Assembly (NCBI GenBank): GCA_039105265.1
Contig: JAPFFF010000026.1
Span: forward strand, 372,001-436,000
Direction: 5' to 3'
DNA: 64,000 bases
Origin: Tritrichomonas musculus
Lineage: Eukaryota; Parabasalia; Tritrichomonadida; Tritrichomonadidae
The first letter of the stretch is position 1. The number at the start of each line of letters is the position of its first letter. The notes below the pieces were generated by a model. It was given only the letters and a program-made list of their open reading frames with translations, searched no databases and was not told the origin of the DNA. This document shows, piece after piece, positions 60,150 to 64,000 of this stretch. A program made the translations under genes and the position numbers.

Positions 60150-60690
60150 GACGAGGTACAGATGACGAGGTACGGAAGACGAGATACAGATGACGAGGTA
60201 AGGAAGACGAGGCACAAATGACGAGGTACGGAAGACGAGATACAGATGACGAGATACAGATGACGAGGCACAAATGACGAGATACAGATGACGAGGCACA
60301 AATGACGAGGTACGGAAGACGAGGCACAAATGACGAGGTACGGAAGACGAGATACAGATGACGAGGTACGGAAGACGAGATACAGATGACGAGATACAGA
60401 TGACGAGGCACAAATGACGAGATACAGATGACGAGGCACAAATGACGAGGTACGGAAGACGAGATACAGATGACGAGGCACAAATGACGAGATACAGATG
60501 ACGAGGCACAAATGACGAGGTACGGAAGACGAGATACAGATGACGAGGTATGGAAGACGAGATACAGATGACGAGATACAGATGACTAGGTATGGAAGAC
60601 GAGATACAGATGACGAGGCACAAATGACGAGGTACAAATGACGAAGCACAAATGACGAGGTACGGAAGACGAGATACAGATGACGAGGTA
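60150..60690 (+). repeat. 14-bp minisatellite, left arm of element B
   Basis: Same three unit types as in element A but a longer array, ending at the GACGAGGTACCTCGTC palindrome. Apparent reading frames of up to 204 codons on the minus strand come from this repeat. Confidence 0.9.
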
Positions 60691-60799
60691 CCTCGTCTTT
60701 TTGTTGTTGCTGAATAAATAAAATTTAATATATGAAAAATAATTATTTTTGTTTTTTATTATTTTAATTATATTTGTTTATTTATCACAGCTTAGCATG

Positions 60800-61140
60800 T
60801 TGTTGTTGCTGGCGTGGATGACGTTGAAATTGCTGATCATCCTTGTCTTCCTGTAATGCTTCGGCTGCTGTTGTTGCTGGCGTGGATGACGTTGAAATTA
60901 CTGATCATCCTTGTCTTCCTGTAATGCTTCGGCTGCTGTTGTTGCTGGCGTGGATGACGTTGAAATTACTGATCATCCTTGTCTTTTTGTAATGCTTCGG
61001 CTGATGTTGTTGCTGGCGTGGATGACGTTGAAATTGCTGATCATCCTTGTCTTCCTGTAATGCTTCGGCTGCTGTTGTTGCTGGCGTGGATGACGTTGAA
61101 ATTACTGATCATCCTTGTCTTTTTGTAATGCTTCGGCTGA
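60800..61140 (-). repeat. 68-bp satellite, five units (element B)
   Basis: GGCGTGGATGACG recurs at 60811, 60879, 60947, 61015 and 61083, an exact 68-bp period. Confidence 0.92.
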
Positions 61141-61154
61141 AACAAAGAAACTCG

Positions 61155-61410
61155 TCATTTGCGCCTCATCATCTATACCTCGTCATTTGTGCCTCGTCAT
61201 CTGTATCTCGTCATTTGTGCCTCGTCATCTGTATCTCGTCATCTGTATCTCGTCTTCCGTACCTCGTCATCTGTATCTCGTCATCTGTATCTCGTCTTCC
61301 TTACCTCGTCATCTGTATCTCGTCTTCCGTACCTCGTCATTTGTGCCTCGTCATCTGTATCTCGTCATTTGTACCTCGTCTTCCGTACCTCATCTTCCGT
61401 ACCTCGTCAT
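61155..61410 (-). repeat. 14-bp minisatellite, right arm of element B
   Basis: Inverted units (CTCGTC type), corresponding to the left arm of element A. Confidence 0.9.
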
Positions 61411-61580
61411 CTTCTGTATCTTCCCATCCATTTTTTTTATTTCAAAAAGTTTGTTAATTTTCAATACACTCTCAAAAATCAAAACTTTTTGTATTACTAC
61501 CAATTTCATTCAAAAAGTTTAACAACCATTTATGTATTGAAAAAGTGAACGACAATTTTTGATTAAAATGTCCATACGCC

Positions 61581-62522
61581 GATTTTCAAATAAAAACTGA
61601 ATTTTGACCAATGCCTTAAATTTTTGAAATGATTCATTCGTTTTCATTGATTCTTTTAATTCATCTATGATGAAAGAAAATTATTGATACTTATGCTGTA
61701 ATATATTTAAATACAAAAGAAAAAATATCAATATATCTACCAAAGACAAAAACACTATAATTTGTAAGCTCACATCTTTTATAAGCATCTTTGATTATGA
61801 CATCATCATGCTCAAAAAGAACAATTAGATTTCATGGTAGTGGATATTTTGTTTTCGATAGATATATTGATGTTTTTTTCTTTTGAATTATTTGCTGATA
61901 AATTTTAAATAGTGACGAGTCAGATTCTTATAGTATTTGGCTTTCATCTTTCTGATATCAATGTTTTACTCATTGTCGCTATATATATTGTTCGTTTAGA
62001 TTCCACTTCTACATTCATTTAAAATGAAAATTTTGATACATTTGGAAACATAGCACTTTTCTGATATAACTTCCTCAATTTTATTTCTTAACAATTTGTA
62101 TCGTATTCATTTATTTATTTTCATCTATAAAACAAATAAAAATAGATAGATATATCGATATTATACTCAAAAAAAAAAAAATGAGATGACATAACACTAA
62201 AAATGCAATTTCCCAAAATTTAACAAAATTTTATAAATTTTCATCTCATTTAATTTGTTATTCTTTATCAAAAAAATGATAACTCGAATTTAAATATTTT
62301 TATATAGAGAATTGGTATAAATAAATTACCATATTTAAAATTTTCAATTAAAACAATGAAGAATATATTCAAATGTTTGACAATTTATTTAATAAAATGC
62401 ATTCAATATTGTTATTTCTACAGAATATAGAGTGAAATAACCGTTAAAATTTATAAAATTTTTGTAAATTTATTAAATTTTATTTTAATTTCTTCTTCAT
62501 TTTTTATTTAAAAGTTTCTTTT
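61581..62522. other. Remainder of the interrupted tract, and upstream region of the next gene
   Basis: 61590-61680 carries the rest of the DELKES remnant (-). To about 62190 the sequence matches 8000-8470 (AT-rich, ATATATC/GATATAT motifs). From 62190 it is unique. A TTCATTTTTTATTT initiator-like motif lies about 25 bp before the ATG at 62523. Confidence 0.55.
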
Positions 62523-63122
62523 ATGTCAGACGCAATTTATTTCGATGAAAGTTGCATTTTTGATCAATTTTTAATAAATCCAGAAGACATTGAAACTTCA
62601 GAAACAGAAATAAATGAAACAATCAAAAGATGCTCTAGTGAACAGGCACAAGTCAACAGTAACTATCTTGATGACTATATGAATTTTGAATTTATACCGC
62701 CTATTCAATATTCAAATGAAAACAACGAACAACCTCAATCAAATGAAAATGAAATGAGCAATCAACCATCTGTAGCATGGCTTGATAATAATGATAATGA
62801 TAATAATCAAAAGAGAAATTCATCTGGGTCTCGTCTTAGGAGACCTAAAACGATATTGTCTCTTTCAAAAGAACAAAAATGTTTCAAAGATGGTTATTAT
62901 AAAATATTTACAAGTAGAAAGAAATTTAAGAAAGAATATGTTGTCAAAATACATAACGATATTCTTGCTAATATTTTAGGATTTCAAAAAATACAACGAA
63001 ATGAAAGTCGTTCAATTGACACATATTTTCAAAATTACGCTCCATACAAAGATCAAATATTTCAAGTTCTTAGATCAAAGAAAGAGATAATCATAAAAAA
63101 AATTTTGATAAATTTTGATTAA
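62523..63122 (+). CDS. Orphan protein with acidic N-terminus and basic C-terminal half
   Basis: 199 residues. It starts MSDAIYFDESCIFDQFLINP, is acidic and Asn-rich to about residue 95 (NENNEQPQSNENEMSNQ; DNNDNDNNQK), then has a basic stretch (RNSSGSRLRRPKT) and a lysine-rich helical half (SKEQKCFKDGYYKIFTSRKK; YAPYKDQIFQVLRSKKEII). I recognise no family. The opening YFDESCIFD resembles FFEDSTIFD near the end of the 191-residue orphan at 15570. Charge layout would suit a nucleic-acid-binding protein; that is inference. No paralogue lies in this window. Confidence 0.65.
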   Translation: MSDAIYFDESCIFDQFLINPEDIETSETEINETIKRCSSEQAQVNSNYLDDYMNFEFIPPIQYSNENNEQPQSNENEMSNQPSVAWLDNNDNDNNQKRNSSGSRLRRPKTILSLSKEQKCFKDGYYKIFTSRKKFKKEYVVKIHNDILANILGFQKIQRNESRSIDTYFQNYAPYKDQIFQVLRSKKEIIIKKILINFD

Positions 63123-63844
63123 ATAAATATTTTATATCTAATCATATCAATATTTATTGAAGTCTAATGAAAGTGTAGCTAAAAATGTGATAAATTCACT
63201 TGAATATGAAACAAAAGAATTCAAAAATGAATTTGAATTATTTCAGAGATTGTACCTTAAGCTTGAAATACAAATTTCCAACCGAATTGAAATATATATA
63301 TAAAAGAATTAAATAAAAATTGGAGTAAAAATTAAAATTTGGCTTTTTATCGGTTTTCTTGTACTCGATATGAACGATGATTGAAAAGATTTTTATCTCA
63401 ATGAATTAATAAAAAAATAAGATATTTAATCTATTTCTTCGAGATTCTAGATTCTCTTTCCTTAATTTGTTTAGTATATAAACAACAATATTTTCCATTT
63501 GAATTTTTGTTATAATGTCAATGTTTGAATAATTTTTGTTTTATAAAACTTTCAATTAATTGAAAAGAATTTTGTGGCATTTCATAATTTTCATCTTTGT
63601 TTAATATAAATAAATGTACACAAAAAAATTATTTCAATGATCCAACAAGAGAAAAAAATGAAGGTTTTTTTTTCAAAATCTTTTTTGAAAGCAAAATTTT
63701 TATTTGAAAATACATTCTCAATTTTCTCAAAATTTTTTAATTATTTCAATGAATTAGAAAAATTTTTAATCAAACTTTGACAATGGAACAGGACAAAAAT
63801 AAAAATAAAAATTATTTAATTGCATTATCATATCATTTTTATAA
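63123..63844. other. Spacer, possible coding remnant, then P2 upstream region
   Basis: 63161-63303 (+) is open and reads KSNESVAKNVINSLEYETKE onward without an ATG at its start; it may be a remnant or part of the neighbouring gene. From about 63500 the sequence becomes P2-type upstream DNA, with ATTTCAATGATCCAACAAGA and the GACAATGGAACAGGACAAAA box. Confidence 0.5.
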
Positions 63845-64000
63845 ATGAAATATATAGCTGCTTATATGTTAGTCAAATTAAATAAAGAGAATCCAAAAGT
63901 CGAAGATATAAAAAGGATAATTGAAAGTGTTGGAAATGAATTTGAAGAAAGGAAAGCAGAAGAAATCATCAATAAATTAGAAGGACGAAACATTAACGAA
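63845..64000 (+). CDS. RPLP2: 60S acidic ribosomal protein P2 (cut by window edge)
   Basis: The first 52 codons of an EERK-type P2, through GRNINE. The TCATATCATTTTTATAA initiator region precedes it. Confidence 0.93.
   Translation, partial: MKYIAAYMLVKLNKENPKVEDIKRIIESVGNEFEERKAEEIINKLEGRNINE

Larger units (their letters stand above)
59977..61580. mobile_element. Long-TIR, Mutator-like element B (1604 bp)
   Basis: Same family as element A, inserted in the opposite orientation: the GGCGAATGG end is on the left and the GGCGTATGG end on the right. GATTTTCAA (9 bp) flanks both sides (59968-59976 and 61581-61589). The intact target occurs in the related tracts, for example near 27219. Its 14-bp arrays (about 60150-60690 and 61155-61410) differ in length from those of A. 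Confidence 0.92.

Noticed and set aside
57790-60690. CRISPR-like array
   Set aside because: The 14-bp units are contiguous with no unique spacers, and the sequence is eukaryotic.
60009-61548. Open frames up to 204 codons
   Set aside because: Same repeat in element B; array length differs between copies, which a protein would not tolerate in all frames at once.

Overview
The window is AT-rich protist nuclear DNA, most likely from a trichomonad (Parabasalia) close to Tritrichomonas. Three things point there: a 746-residue protein with the DUF3447-plus-ankyrin layout typical of trichomonads, short upstream regions carrying TCA-type initiator-like motifs close to the ATG, and very heavy local duplication. 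Species is an inference; no rRNA is present to confirm it.

Layout. 1-5011 (- strand): sixteen separate ankyrin-repeat blocks, each coding for about one 33-residue repeat, separated by stop-rich AT spacers; the rightmost has a start codon. 5097-5421: a small inverted-repeat element. 5574-7207: a tRNA-Cys / P2 / P1 / tRNA-Cys cassette (P1 and P2 are the acidic ribosomal stalk proteins). 7398-9126: tRNA-Tyr and decayed orphan-gene pieces. 9269-14011: a 1580-residue protein with degenerate kinase-like segments, CUE-like helices and a possible SMR-like C-terminus. 14154-14252: a 99-bp MITE. 14918-21250: a tandem duplication of tRNA-Tyr plus an orphan gene, one copy interrupted by a 763-bp transposon. 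21688-24391: a P2 gene split by a segment carrying the DUF3447/ankyrin gene. 24497-57584: a mosaic of inverted and direct repeats built from P1, P2, tRNA-Cys, tRNA-Tyr, a VIT/VWA-domain gene (three copies) and a Sel1-repeat pseudogene (three copies). 57619-61580: two copies of a long-TIR, Mutator-like non-autonomous element with 14-bp and 68-bp satellite repeats. 62523-63122: an orphan acidic protein gene. 63845-64000: the start of another P2 gene.

In total I count 17 complete P2 genes, one P2 cut by the window edge, one split P2, 8 P1 genes, 14 tRNA-Cys(GCA) genes, 6 tRNA-Tyr(GTA) genes each with a 14-nt intron, and 7 copies of a 56-bp relic joining the start of P2 to the 3' end of tRNA-Cys. 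The stalk genes nearly always sit head to head: eight P1-P2 pairs with about 590 bp between them and four P2-P2 pairs with about 390-400 bp (one enlarged by a transposon). The tRNA-Cys genes face the 3' ends of P2. The window therefore holds an amplified translation locus that grew by inverted duplication, with the largest palindrome centred near 51,000.

Six transposon insertions have 8-9 bp target duplications read directly from the sequence, and three of them have an uninterrupted paralogous site elsewhere in the window. No virus-like element was recognised.
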